Source: Onchocerca lupi
Lineage: Eukaryota; Nematoda; Chromadorea; Rhabditida; Onchocercidae
DNA: 64,000 nt
Reading direction: 5' to 3'
Assembly: GCA_028564675.1 (NCBI GenBank)
Contig: JAOVVO010000044.1
Location: 170,971-234,970, forward strand
In this document: positions 27,548 through 40,326 of the stretch, piece after piece
How positions within the stretch are numbered: position 1 is the first letter of the stretch
How the letters are laid out: each line of letters starts with the position of its first letter
Made by a program: the position numbers and the translations under genes
Notes under the pieces: generated by a model
What the model was told of the DNA's origin: nothing
Seen by the model: only the letters and a program-made list of their open reading frames with translations
The model's database searches: none

Positions 27548-29478
27548 ATGGGTCATCATCAATTCGATATCACTTCGAGAAAAAAATCACTGAAAACTGA
27601 AACTGATATCGCCGATCTAATTGAAGGAATGGATTTAAACGGTTTGCAGCGAGTAACACAGGTAGCCAGATCATCTCGTTATTGGTCACATTTTTTCTAC
27701 TCACTAAACCTCATTAAGAGGATAAATCTAAATGTTCCAAAATTGTTTCCACAACTGGCTACATATGGTATAGTGCTGCTTCTACTTAGAAGCGATTTAA
27801 TCACCGAATTGCTAAAGCTTTTGTAATCTCATAATAGATTTCTTTTTGAAAAATACGTATTATATTTTTTTTCCAGGAGCATCAACAATTACTGGAACAA
27901 ACAAGACATAATCTTCGTGATCGCATATCATCGCGTATGGGCGAATTACTTCTTTTAGGTCAGACTATGCTCAATGAATATTGCGAGTTGTGTGCGGTGA
28001 GTTCGGTTCATAGGCAAGTTTTTAAAAGAAATAATAGTATGCCGGAATTCTTAATTTCTGTCAAGTTTTGTAGGGTTTTTGGCTTTATAAATTTTACGTT
28101 TAGGCCTACAACTCCGGTCAATATGTGTCATGGATGATACAAAAAATATTTTCATTTTGTACTCTCTTTGTTATCGCAGAATCTTATTATTTAAAAGAGA
28201 TTTCAAGTAACAATATTATAGTTAGTTTTTGGCTCAGCGAAATTTCAGTGCTTGCAGGGTATTTTAATGGAGGACCGCCAAGGAGTTCGTTGCTGCGTCG
28301 CTTGCGATATGGTGAATCAAGAGCTTTCAAGAGCACCGAATGACAGGATTTTAGTTGCAAATAACGGTATATTCCATGTACTCTTTTTTTTTTTCCTGAA
28401 GCATTTTCATAAATTAAGTATAAGTTTAGGTTGGAAATTTTAAACTACTAGTTTTTAAAACTAAAGATTCTATTAGGATGTTTTGAATTTAAAGTTTTGG
28501 TGGATTAATTTTATTTTAAGTCTTTTATTGTAGGTTTTTTTTTTTTTTGCTTTTATGTTTTTTTGTTTGAGTTTTTTGAATTGAGATCCTTTGAAGAGCA
28601 GTATTATGATATGTTTGGGCATTTTGTTTATAAGCTACTTTATTTTTTTAGGTGTTCATTTTGGTGAAATTTTTGGTATTCTTATTTTATTGTTTTGATT
28701 TTTCTTAGAAGTATTTTTCCTTTACTAACTTATTTTCATAATACAACTAATATCTAATGCATGGGATATTTCCCTGAATTTTGTTGTATAGTGAACTTTA
28801 GAGCTGTGATTTTAGATGATTTGAACGATTTGAATGATCCTATGATTGAGCAGAGCAGCATGAATCGAAGTAATGAAGTTTTGCAATCGCCGGCACAATT
28901 TTCTTCAGCGAATTCTGCCACAAGATTTTTTGTGAGGATTAGTTGAGCTAATAATTTGTTCTTATTTTTAATGGGAAATCAGAGGCTGAGAGGTGTCTAT
29001 AATTTCTAATAGCATCCTTATACGATGATTTAGCATTACAAACAGTGCCATATCGAACTTTATCTGACTTTGTTTCTACAAGTTAATAGAGTAGTCTTCG
29101 TCAACACTCAGAATCGGTTTTTTCTTTTTTAGCATTCACCAATTGAAAGAGAAGATTTATTTATACGAAATCTCCGCAGTCGTCGAATCTCTGTAGAAGA
29201 TGGCGTATCACAAGTATGATTTCTTTATGATACTTATAGTTGATTTACAGGAATTTGTTCGTTATCTAAATAAATACATACATGAAGCTTTTGGTCTTTT
29301 TCAGCATGTTGGTTCCCTTAGATCTAGAAGTGTTAAAATGGCATTACATGCAGTCGACGATAAACTAAAGTGGTGCGCAGAACGATTGAAAAGCTGCGAA
29401 GATGTGGAAGAAGTAAGGAAACTATTCGAAGCTATTGATCGTGGCATTAGAATTCTAGAACATTTCATGGATACTTGA
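27548..29478 (+). CDS. ZNRD2 (SSSCA1)-like zinc ribbon protein
   Basis: Exons: 27548-27661, 27877-27996, 28258-28366, 28792-28931, 29133-29213, 29251-29478, giving 263 aa; human ZNRD2 is about 199 aa. The diagnostic block is RISSRMGELLLLGQTML followed by YCELC and CVAC (zinc ligands C74, C77, C91 and C94), matching human RMGDYLL...MLGETCADC...CVAC. The C-terminal helix pair (ALHAVDDKLKWCAERL, then LFEAIDRGIRILEHFMD) resembles the human C-terminus. The function of this family is poorly known; the human protein is an autoantigen. Exon 4 has a second in-frame acceptor giving a start at 28816, and exon 6 could also begin after the CAG near 29305, so isoforms are possible. The start is the first ATG in frame. 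Confidence 0.87.
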
Positions 29479-29547
29479 TGTATTTCTGAGTGCACCTCGA
29501 TTCTGCATAAATTCTTTATCTTATCTCAAAGTAAGAGTGAGCTAAGA

Positions 29548-29593
29548 TGATTATCTAGTTAATGATGGAATGATTATCTAGTTAATGATGGAA
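29548..29593 (+). repeat. Perfect 23-bp tandem duplication
   Basis: The unit TGATTATCTAGTTAATGATG plus GAA occurs twice head to tail (29548-29570 and 29571-29593), about 70 bases after the ZNRD2 stop, probably in its 3' UTR. The exact identity suggests a recent slip duplication. Confidence 0.9.
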
Positions 29594-29882
29594 CTCATAT
29601 ATATGAGTTTAAGGGAAAAATTTTAGTTTTATGAAACATATATGTGCTATTCCCATCCAAATTTTTCTGCCTTCCCTCTAAATTATATATTGGAAATAGT
29701 ATAATATACAAATTAGAAATACAATAATGGATTGCATCAAAACGTTCTTGTGCAGTCTAAAATGAGATCGGAATATCGGAATCAGTGCTGAATTGTGGCT
29801 TTTTGTGTCTGTTAGGCGCAGGTTCTTTCATGAAAACGTCCATCCCCAAGTATAAGGAAACGTTTTCTTAATGTGGTTTGGT

Positions 29883-29954
29883 AGCAGCGTGGCGCAGTGG
29901 AAGCGTGCTGGGCCCATAACCCAGAGGTCGGTGGATCGAAACCACTCGCTGCTA
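29883..29954 (+). tRNA. Initiator tRNA-Met (CAT)
   Basis: This is a 72-base cloverleaf. The acceptor stem pairs AGCAGCG with CGCTGCT and has A as discriminator. The anticodon stem and loop read GGG-CCCATAA-CCC, with CAT at 29925-29927. Initiator marks are the A1:U72 pair, three G:C pairs in the anticodon stem and the T-loop GATCGAAA in place of TTC. No intron. A TTTT terminator for RNA polymerase III follows at 29966-29969. It lies between the convergent ZNRD2 and EGF genes. Confidence 0.97.
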
Positions 29955-30071
29955 ATTCTCGACCCTTTTGCCTGTCATATTTCTCAGTTTTTCTTTCTCA
30001 CGATACGGTAAAGTAGCTGTTGTTGCATGTTTAAAAAATAAACAATGAGATGAAGAAACAGTGCTGAGATA

Positions 30072-33000
30072 TCACACAGCTGATTCCTTTGGAGTTGCTT
30101 TGGCCGGTTTCGATTCGACACTGCTTGCTACTAATTCAGTGCTCTGCTTGCTCTTCTGTTGGATCGTATCACTCTTCATTTTCGTTTTTGGAGTTTCAAA
30201 ATTCAAGTTTTTTTCTTCATTCATCTTTTCCTGACGTTGTTTAGTCTCCTGAATGCCTAATGTAACTTCTATGCTTAACAGCTAACAATAAAAATTGATA
30301 TGCTATGGAAATAATAAAGAAAGTGAGAAATAGAGAGGGAGGTAGCCAAGTACATTCTATCCAGTTGCAAAAGACTGGTGAACACTTCACCTTGAGAAGA
30401 TATATTCAGCATTCAACGCTTCAGTAAAAAATTTCTGCAAACAGAGTATGGTGATCTCCGTTACGATAGATGGAAAAAATGAACTGGACAATCATATCAT
30501 TTTGCATTAATCATTGAATTATTACATCTTGCATTATGTATTTTCAACATTGAAAAGAATAACTTACTTCTAAGTATTGTTTTTCGGCTAATTTGTATTC
30601 GTATTCTCGCTTAGCACGATCTTCCGACAAAATAATAAGAATAGTGACCACTGGCGAAAGGATTAGTCCTACGATCAATGGATATGTCCACCAGTAATTA
30701 TGCTATAAATGGCAGTTGACGAAGAAATTCATTTGTACACATTTTTTATAACGAAGAAATTCATTTATACACCTTTAATTTGTACTGTTCATCGCTAATA
30801 ATAAGTAGTAGCATAACTTTATACTAAATCAGAAACTGTCAAAAAACATACGTGAATGAAGCCCACAACATCAGTCCTCTTGGGTAAATCACAATTGACT
30901 CCCTCGTAACCACCAAGGCATTCACACCGGAAGCCGCGCACAAAACTGATATCCTGTATACAACTACCCATTACGCAAGTTTGTAAACCTACAATATTAT
31001 AAGCTTAGAAGCAAGTTGAACTAAGAACTTTTATGTTGTATTCATGCCAAGAAAATGAAAGAAAAGAAAAGTGCTTTCTTTCCTTCCTGTGCTTTTATGA
31101 TAAAGTGTTTTCTTTCAAAATAATTAGTGTTCTAATTAATGATAGATTCGAGCTGACGGCATTAGACATCCTATTTACTTCTTAATTCCAATTTCTGATG
31201 CTTTCGTCGCCTGAATTTTTTGGTAGAGTAACAACCTCAGGAATTATCTGCTATAATCCGCAGGTTTTCCCTACTTATCTTTCTTCGATTCATTCTCTTA
31301 GAATTTTTTACCTTTCATTATACACGGAGATAGCTGTTGTTCGCAAAATGAACCAGTGAAACCAAGACGGCAGCGACATCTAAAACACCCGTCCGAAATT
31401 ATTCTTAGTTTGTTTTCGAGAGATATTAATAGAAGCAAGCGTTTGCCATACGTGGAATAAACTTATTATTTCAGGATACAACAAACAAAACTATTTCCTT
31501 ACATATAATTAAATTCGTTTTCTGAATCGACGACGCATTCTGCTCCATTTTGACATTTATGTTGATCGCATGCATTTGCTTCTTTCTCACAGAATGGTGG
31601 TAATAGACCATGTGGACACAGACATCTATTTCAGCATGAACGCATTTAAAGAATATAACTATTAGAATAGCGCATTAAGTGATGTCATTACTTATAGGAA
31701 AGCAAGTCTGAAGGACTTCCGGAGTTTATTTGAGACTGAAAATAAAATTACGTGAAGTATGACCTGAATCCTCGACGCTTCTCTTCGTCAGAACAAAGCT
31801 GCAAGTTGTTCAAGTCGGATGTCTCACAAGGATAGCAAAGACCATCGTTCTTGCACATTTGTTGGGTACATAAGCCAAAATCGGTTTTTATGCACTTCAC
31901 CGCTGAAATTAAGTAAAATAAAATGCATCTCATTCGCTTGCTTTCTCGTTCTTCGTCTTAATAAATTCTTTTTTTAATTTAGAAGTAACGGAAGAACGAA
32001 GGAAGAATAGTCTGTATAAAAATTGATTTCAAAGAAATTGGAGATAATATTTCATCATATCATTTCGAATAAATTATACCAGTGCAACAGGAATTATTCC
32101 AGTAAGAATAGAACTTGTAAACGTACTACTGTTAGGTCCAGTAAAATCAGGATCCTGATTTATCTCACATAAGCAAGTATACCCCAGAGAATACTTCTCG
32201 CGCTGTTCGATTGGTACCGCAACGCATAAACTACCGGGAGAACAAGCGTTGTTGTAGCATGGGTCCTCGATGTCGCATTTTTCTCCTGTCCAACCATCGT
32301 AACAACTTCAATTTGTTTAGCCCCTTAGACGCCTTCGCAATGTTTGTAAAGGGACAAAATGAAATCTCCCGAAACACATTCTTCTTCTAGACAAAACATG
32401 TCATCTCAGATAACAAAAGGCTTCATTGTGTGTCTGTTCAAACAAAGTGCTACACAAGCTTGAATAATGCAGAAAAAAGATTCAAATCATACTCGCATAC
32501 ATAGTCGTGCATTGTTTTGCCAACGCAGGTACCGTGTTCGCCACACTTTTCTTCTGCAAAATATTTGTGTAACGCTGCGAAACAAAAAGTTTCTAGTCTC
32601 TGTCTTACCAGGAGTACGTGGATCATACGTAGATGCATCACACGGCGAGTTTACGTGCTTTTCACAAAGAATCCCTTCATCTAAGCCGACGCATTGACAA
32701 ACAGGAATTATGTAAGATGTTGTGTTGTCTTCACCTGAAATATATTTCTTTAAGCGAAGATATCTGGTCTGTCTTCGAGATACGGTCAAAAAAAGTAAGC
32801 AGCGGGAGGGGAAGGATCAAGCGTCATCGAGGGGAATTGTTCGCTGTTGTTTTGATTAAGCAAAAAGCATCCTAGAGCTCCCAGACAAATATTACAGTAC
32901 AATTAGAATTGAAATAGTTCTGAGAGAATTAATTTTTATCATATTTCTTTCATCTCTCTCCACAAATTTATTACCAAGATGTCCTTCGACATCGCATAGA

Positions 33001-35451
33001 CCTCCATTGAGACAAAATCGTGCTGTGGATTCGCATGGTTTACCACAAGCTTGAAGAATCTGAAGAATAAATCAGTAAAGCAATATGTTTAATGCACATA
33101 TACATCTACCGTAACTCTTGCAGGAGCGTGTGACACATGTAATATTATACCTACCGTACCTCTTCCATATATTGCAATGTCGTCTTCTGAGAATATTCGT
33201 CCAGACAATCAGCTGCATAATCCTTCGCGTTCTTTCGGCATGGGAAGCACTCGTCATAGATTCTTTCATTACCGGTAACTATAAGTCGTTCGCAGTGTTC
33301 ACCTGGAAAAATCGTCGGTAGCCGTTGGTATATTTTTACGACATGTCAACTCGTGGAAACCTATCTCAGTAGATTGAAAGAGGGACATTTAATATCACAT
33401 TGTGATAATGGACTCGTCAAAGAATCTAAAGACAGATGAAGTACCTTCAAAGTTGGCAGCCACTCCATAAACATTACGTGAAGGGCACTTGCATCTAGCC
33501 GCATAGGTCAATTCTCCATCGGTATGGTTCAGCACCAATTCGTTCACACAGATGCCACCATTATAACAAGTGTAATCCCTACACGGTAACACTATTTCAC
33601 ACTGCAATCAAACTTACCGTTCGCTGCAGTTAAACATTACTGTAAGCAAGATGGAATGTGACGACTATCGAACATATCTGTGAGACAATTTACTGGAATG
33701 TATTAAAAAGAAAAAATCTGTAGCAAAATACATTGTTCGCTTCATCACAGACGACAGTTGAATGTCGAGATTGAATATGACATCCTTGAAGATACAACCG
33801 TCGTTTATGCAAAATTCTAATATACAATTATAAGGGATTATTTAATGAAAAATAAAGAGGAGGTTGGAAGGATTGCTTGATAGTAATTCAAAAAAAAAGT
33901 AATGAAAATGTAGCCAACTCTTTTCCCAGTATGATGTTCTTGACATTGGCAATCACATTCCGCGGTACCATCTGTCCTGTTCACGAATTTGCCTACACCT
34001 TTATGTAGACAATAATCTTGCTCACATTCACGCAACTCTTCCGAATATTCGCAAAGTGAACCGGTGAAACCCTGCCGACACCAACATCTGAAATTTATTC
34101 AAAAATTTGAAAGAATTTAAATGTTGAAAAAAGTAGCGTGATTTTGGAAGCGAAGTTAAAGATACTCGATTAATTGTCTATGCATGAAATAAACATACTC
34201 ATATTGAATCCATTTTATTACTTTTGTATCAGTGAAATTCTCCACAGCTTCGCCTTTTCTCGTGATGGACACTATCTGACGTTTCTGTTGGATACTGTAA
34301 GTGATATCCATTATCACTAACGATAAAAAAATAATGAAATTTATCGATTGTTTTCGAAGTAATTATCATCCTTCTATGTGTTTATAGATCAAGGTGTATG
34401 AACCCGAAGAGTACCATAGAGAAGAGAGCCACTGTATCAGACAATCTGGTTAGGTTTTCTAAATGCAGTCATTACCTATAGCATGTCGCATCGTTTTGAC
34501 ATAAATTTTCCATGCAACTTGTTTGATCGGCCAAAAATTCGCATGTTTTTCCATAATGAGTTGGAAGGCACTGACAGTAATAGCTAAAATCACTTTAGTA
34601 TTTAAAGGAATAGTAACCATTCTCAAAGATTGTTCTCGAAACGCATCATATTTATATTTCTTTTGCGCGATCATATGTTGATAACATAGGTCAAGTCAAG
34701 AACTACGCCGAAATCTTGAACGAATAATTTGCAGATAATTTTGTATTTATAAGTACTGTAATGTCAATAATATTTCAGTTCAGAGTTACTAGATACAATA
34801 ATATCCAATAGGCTAAATTAGGTATGTTGATTCTCCGCCTCGGATATTAATTCGTCTTATTTCATGCAAATATATTTTAGTAGCTTAGGATTCTCAAATA
34901 CAGGTTTATCGTGAAACGAAAATCTTAAAATATAAAGGAAAAGCCATATTTAGGGACAAATTTTAATTTCAAATCATAACCAGACCAATCAGATTTTTGT
35001 GACACTGAGCCAATTAAACTTCATAATTCCGAATCCAACATCAAATATCATTCTTTTTCATGTTACAACCATTCATTATTCAGTTTTATCTATTTTCTTT
35101 CTGTCTTTTGATAATGGGAAATCTCAAGAATTTCGTATATTTTGCTGTAAAAACGAATTCACTACAGTCAAAACATATTCCATATACAATAAAATTCATG
35201 CATAAGCTTCAGTGTTGATCAAAGATATCATAGATGTTGAGGAAATGGGAATCAATGAACTTCGAAAAATTCTTACGCTCCGTTTTTCGATACGCATGTG
35301 CCACCATTTTGACAAAGCTGTGTAATTTTGCAAGGATCAAAATTGGTCTCTATTTCGCCGGTTTGCTGCCGTCGATGTTTCGCATCCGGTATATTCGGTA
35401 TTTTCGGTAAATTATGGAATCGTCGCGTCAGCGATACGCTCTTTTCCAACT
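30072..35451 (-). CDS. Multi-EGF type I transmembrane protein (first exon not found)
   Basis: Exons (minus): 35451-35277, 34583-34476, 34294-34199, 34087-33919, 33601-33445, 33302-33160, 33059-32975, 32734-32609, 32553-32493, 32305-32130, 31902-31764, 31625-31503, 31379-31312, 30988-30852, 30702-30568, 30281-30072. Phases all join, giving about 700 aa plus a missing start. About ten Cys-rich EGF-like units are present, most with the CxC...GxxC ending (CQCLPTHYGKTCE, CWCRQGFTGSLCE, CRCRLGFTGSFCE, CECLGGYEGVNC). A TM helix follows (TYPLIVGLILSPVVTILIIL), then a short charged cytoplasmic tail with EDRAKREYEYKLAEKQYLE and a Lys/Glu/Ser-rich end. No DSL or laminin domain is seen, so it is not a classic Notch ligand. 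It is probably a surface adhesion or signalling protein. The tenth exon could end at 32130 or 32127. The signal-peptide exon must lie upstream of 35451 and end in phase 1. Confidence 0.85.
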
Positions 35452-37198
35452 CTACAATCAATATCCATAACTACTTATTCGGTAGTTGTTTAGAAATATA
35501 TATTTCTTACAAAAATAGTTTGATTGTGATGAGAAATTTACGTACTTCCTACAGACGTCTTTTTTCTTCTTCGTTTTGCTTGAAATTCGAATTCAAATGT
35601 ACCGCAAATTACAGTGCCTGAATGATAAGTTATGTGGGAAGCCCATTCGTGCAACATTTTTTTAACATTATGTGATCATTCCATTCACACTTTAATAATA
35701 ATATCAAAAATATGTGATACTAAGAGATATGCATAACAGGAAAATAGTGAAACATGGAGAAGAAAGAAAAAATTGATCAATACCCATCAAAAACAGAATA
35801 AATGAGTTGAAGTTAACATGAGGTAGATGAACCACAAAATGATTCAATTTTGCAAATGCCTGAATAGAGAATATGAAAGGCGTACAAAATGCGGTCATTT
35901 TCTCCGAAATAATCTACATATAGAGATAAGAGGTAGCAGAAATTTTGAATTACAGAATAGAAGAAGCCGGAATAGACCGATCGTTGTCATCGTTTGTTTC
36001 ATAATTAAACAATTTCGAGCATTACTGCGAGAATTATGAGCTTGTATTTGAAATTTTGTTTTTCTAAACTTTCCATCACCCAATTCTATAATTTGCTAGT
36101 GAATATCTGTGATTACTTATTTATTACATACATTTTGCTGACAATTTAGCATGTGTAACTTTTATTTGTATACAAAGAGAAGGCAAATTAAGACATTTCT
36201 TTGGTTTTACAACAAATCCCATTACTTGGCCGTAAGAGAATCATCAAGTAGATCTCTGACTTGAATATAGCAGAAAATGCTTAACATCGCTTAGATCGTT
36301 AAATCTTCTATCTGAAACTTATAACTTATTAATGAGCATTATAGATACATTGATTGTTGATATGTCTGCTTTTACCTTTCCGTTAAAAGCCATTCATCAC
36401 CATGTATTATTTTTGTTCATTGAATATACGCATACTATTCATCTATCCATTGCAGCTGTCGGGAAAATTCGAAAATTTCAATGTAAATAAGTGGTGAAGC
36501 CCAAGAAGCGCGTATTTCAAATGGATCATTAAGTCGGTAATAATGTTTGTCACCAAAACAATAAACAAACGAGTAAACATTTTTTCCGCCTAAATGCTCC
36601 AATCAAGAGCTAAAAAAAACGAGGTCAACAATCATGAGGTGACGAATTGTAGATCAGGAAAAAGGAGGAGCCTCGGAAGGATTTAAAGATCGGATTCTGG
36701 AATACAATCAGTTCTGTTTGGAGTTCAATAGAGACAGCTAAAGTTCGAAGCATCATAGCAGATGGACAGTCGAGGAGTATTTTCCTCCACAAGTGACAAG
36801 AGAAAGAGTGCCGAGGGACAAGTTATTTGGATATTCTCGGATATTGTTTGTTCGTAGCTGTTCCATTGCTCATATATTCTTTCAAACAGGATTTGTCTTT
36901 GTCGCAACAGACGTAATTAAAAAACTTTTACGACAGAAACCACCAAATTTTTTCTCTCTCTCTTTCTTCCACATTTCCATGGGACAGTGACTATTGCATC
37001 ATAAGGCCGATATTTTTCAGCGTTATTTGAGGGTATTCTGTGTGATTTGAATGTTTCATGTTGGAGTTGAGGTGAGATAGTTGGGAGAATGGGCGAGGAG
37101 TACGGAGTAAATGTGGCGTTGTAAGTTAACTTCAAATTCGATTTCAGACAAAATACGACGAGTATTATTTTGTATATTGCATGTCATTCAATGAAAAA
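35452..37198. promoter_or_regulatory. Divergent region, EGF protein (-) / METT-10 (+)
   Basis: About 1.75 kb, AT-rich. It should hold the missing first exon of the EGF gene and both promoters. A minus-strand ORF at 36083-35895 has a hydrophobic stretch that resembles a signal peptide, but no donor in the right phase joins it cleanly to 35451. It also contains one copy of the two-box element listed at 36629-36701. Confidence 0.45.
36629..36701 (+). repeat. Two-box element, copy 1
   Basis: Box 1 CAATCATGAGGTGAC (36629-36643) is followed by box 2 from 36664, GGAGGAGCCTCGGAAG, then ATTTAAAGATCGGATTC. A second copy at 63549-63623 has the same boxes, with start-to-start spacings of 35 and 36 bases. 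The TTTAAA after box 2 resembles a TATA box. It lies about 500 bases upstream of METT-10 on the same strand. Confidence 0.75.
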
Positions 37199-40100
37199 AT
37201 GCATCCCAGAAATCCATACAAGGATAAGCCTCCGGATTTCAATATGCTTGCTGATAAATTCGTTGAGTTTCGATCTCATTGCTATATTGGCTCGAACGGA
37301 AAGGTAGAATATTTATCATGAAAACATAACATATACAGCATACTTATTATGTTAACGTGTTGTGATATCTCGCTGATTATGAAGGGCAGTCATTAGAGAC
37401 GCATGTTCATTCATAAGATTCTTTACGATAGCTTATAAGTGCATTTCATTTATAGCCTCTTCCATTATCCATTGGCAGTTAATTTTTCTTTTTTAATAAA
37501 TACTTGATCTTCATACTAGTCAAAATTTTTATTTTTTACCTAATTGTCAATTTCAGCTAAAAATGAATTTTCGTGACACGAATGCTGTACGGATTCTAGC
37601 TCGAACTCTATTGCTTAGTGATTTTGGATTAGATGTTGAAATACCTCCGGACTGTCTGGTACCACGTATACCGCAACGCCTTAATTATATTCTTTTCATT
37701 GATGATTTGTTAAAAACAAATGGCATTTCTGAGAATGCTATCGGCATCGATATTGGTAAGTGTTCTTTTATGTAGTCCAGAAAGAACTGAATAATCTAAA
37801 TATGATATCTTGTAGTGAATACATGGCGGAAAATGTAAATCACATTGTGAAGAGCATCTGGAACATTTATATTGATGATCTTATCGAGCTTAAGTCATTT
37901 CTTGTTACATATACCAGAAGATCAATTTTACTTTTACCCATATTTTTAGTGCATTATTAGCTTTTTAATCGGAAAATCATGAATCATTGTCTAAATAATA
38001 ACAGTTATACACTTTCCGTTCTTCGTCTTCAAGTCGTGCTTATCCATGTTCCCGCTGTAATTGATTTCAACAGTATAAATCGAAAACAGGAGTTGATGCT
38101 TTTGGCTTTGCGATTTTTTGGAAAGGGATTTTTATTGGTTAATTTTTGCTAAATTCAGTTAGATTTTCGCATTTATATCGCTGAAATTTCAGGGACAGGT
38201 GCATCGTGTATATATGCATTGCTAGGTGCGAAACAATTTGGTTGGAGATTTCTGGCAACTGATACAGATCCTTTCGCGATCAAGGTATGCAGTGCGCAGA
38301 AGCAATTTTCAAACTATCATATATATTGATCTATATGATCATATATATTGATTGATATAGACTTTTTATCCTTTTTAGATTGCAAGTCAAAATGTAAAAA
38401 CAAATGGTTTGAGCGAGAAAATTGAGATTTTGCGAGTACCAGCTGACTGTATGATTAAGGTATAGTCTTGCTTAGCCTGTTTTAACAATCAATTGAATAT
38501 AATTTGAAATCTGAATTTTTCAGGATGTTGTTCGTTCTCATCCAGAAACTGAATTCACATTCTGCATGTGTAATCCTCCTTTTTATGAATGTGATGAATT
38601 TGAAGAAGTATGTGTTTTCGTTAGACATTCAAATTTTAGTGAATCTCTATATAAGTTTCTTTTTTTCCTTCTTTGCAGAAATTCAGATACCTGAGAGATA
38701 ATGTATTAACAAATGTTGGATCAGATTGTGCAAATCGCCCTGCTCCTCATTCAGCTACAATTGCTCGGAGTAATGAATTGGCTGTTGCGGTATAATTTTT
38801 CACACAATTTAGATTTGGTTAGATATTCTTAGCAAAATCATGTTAAAATTGTTTCACCATCTTATTTCTTTAACCTTTAATGCAATGCTTTCAATTTTTA
38901 ATGAAAATTAAAAAACATGAGGCTGAAGATTCAAGAATTCAAGAAATCATAGCGCAAGATTTATTTGAGCTTTTAATAACTAACTTGAAAACATTACAAA
39001 TAAAGTTATATTTCAGGGCGGAGAAGTTGCATTTGTTTCTCGTTTGATTGAAGATAGCTTCGTTTTGCAAAACACTGTGAAGTAAGTTGTCATTATTGTG
39101 TTTTTCAATATATTCCCTTTTTTTTTATTTTGCAGTCCAAACAATTCTAATTTTTTTTGTAGGCTGTATACATCAATGGTTGGTAAGAAATCAAGTTTGG
39201 TTGAACTACGAAAGAAACTAGGACGTTGTTTGAGTGTACGTTCAACAGTGATGACACTATATCAAGGAAAAACGCATCGTTGGGTGCTTGCTTGGACTTT
39301 CGAAGCTCGAATAAAATTAGATAAAGTTAGATTCGGTAGTTTTCTTTTTGATCATGGGATAATGTATTTTTAGGCTTATAATTTTGGTCAATTTTTAGTT
39401 GACAAAATGTTCACCACCATTAGAGCTTTGTTTGCCACCGGTTTTGGATGGTAAAGAAAGTTCATTTACTTGGATAAGAAAAATATTGGATTTGCTGGAG
39501 GTATGTTCTCTGATTTTAAGTTCTCTCATTGCCTTCATATATTGATGGTTCTAACTATCATTCGATGAGGCATTGCATAATTTTAGATGCCAAATCATAT
39601 TTGGCATCTCGGTATTCCAGAGCACATTATGCTTCCTCAGTGATGAAACAGTCGGAATCATCATAGGTCAGAATGAAACTGAGATAAATCAAGGTCACAG
39701 CATCATTTTTTGTTGACTGAACTATGAATAAAAGTAAAATGATTTTATCTCGATGTACCTGTTTCCGAGCATCGTTTTTATAGGTATCTTGTGAGAAACA
39801 AGATAGCAGTAGCTTTTTATGTGAAGCTGTCAGAAACACATGGTCACAGCAACGACAGAAACGCCGTGCAGAAAGGATTTCAAGCATTTGCACACCTTTG
39901 AGCAAACGATATTGTCTTAGTGTAACTGATTTTGGTTGCACAGTTAATTTGGGTAACGGTGATGGCAAAGATAGTTATAGCAATTCGGGGAATTTCACGG
40001 AGTGTATAGTGTATAGTGGAAGCAGAAAAAATGGGGATACACGTGATATATCCGTACAGGTCATGTTCAGTTTATTGATCCTATTGTTTGGTTTTGCATT

Positions 40101-40326
40101 GTTTGTTAATGAATGTAGTAAATAATTCTTTATTTTTCAGACATATATGCCATTGGATAACAAATTACAACCACTAATTCGTTTTCGCTTAGTGATATAT
40201 CCTTCTGAGCATTGTCTGAAGTTATACTGGTTGGAGGGATCGCGTCATTGTTTGCATCAAATATGGCAATTTTGCAAAAATCAGCTCGCCAAACTTGAAA
40301 AATCTATGCCATCTTCATCATCTTAG
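37199..40326 (+). CDS. mett-10: METT-10 / METTL16 RNA N6-adenosine methyltransferase
   Basis: Transfers methyl from S-adenosylmethionine to adenosines in structured RNAs (U6 snRNA, and SAM synthetase pre-mRNA in C. elegans, where it controls splicing). Exons: 37199-37303, 37557-37755, 38193-38284, 38379-38459, 38524-38607, 38679-38789, 39017-39081, 39163-39325, 39399-39500, 39784-40059, 40141-40326, giving 487 aa. The start MHPRNPYKDKPPDF matches the METTL16 N-terminus. The SAM-binding loop is GIDIGTGAS (98-106) and the catalytic motif NPPF is at 176-179, preceded by CMC. KKSSLVELRKKL and RWVLAWTF match human KKCSLAPLKEEL and RWALAWSF. A basic stretch (QQRQKRRAERI) is followed by a C-terminal segment (RFRLVIYPSEHCLKLYWLEG) that may be the KA1-like domain known for this family. 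It is shorter than human METTL16 (562 aa). Confidence 0.95.

Noticed and set aside
33720..33830. Possible extra exon in the EGF gene (EFCINDGC)
   Set aside because: Phase does not fit the preceding exon; 33919 joins 33601 directly to give GKR-CEIVLPC.
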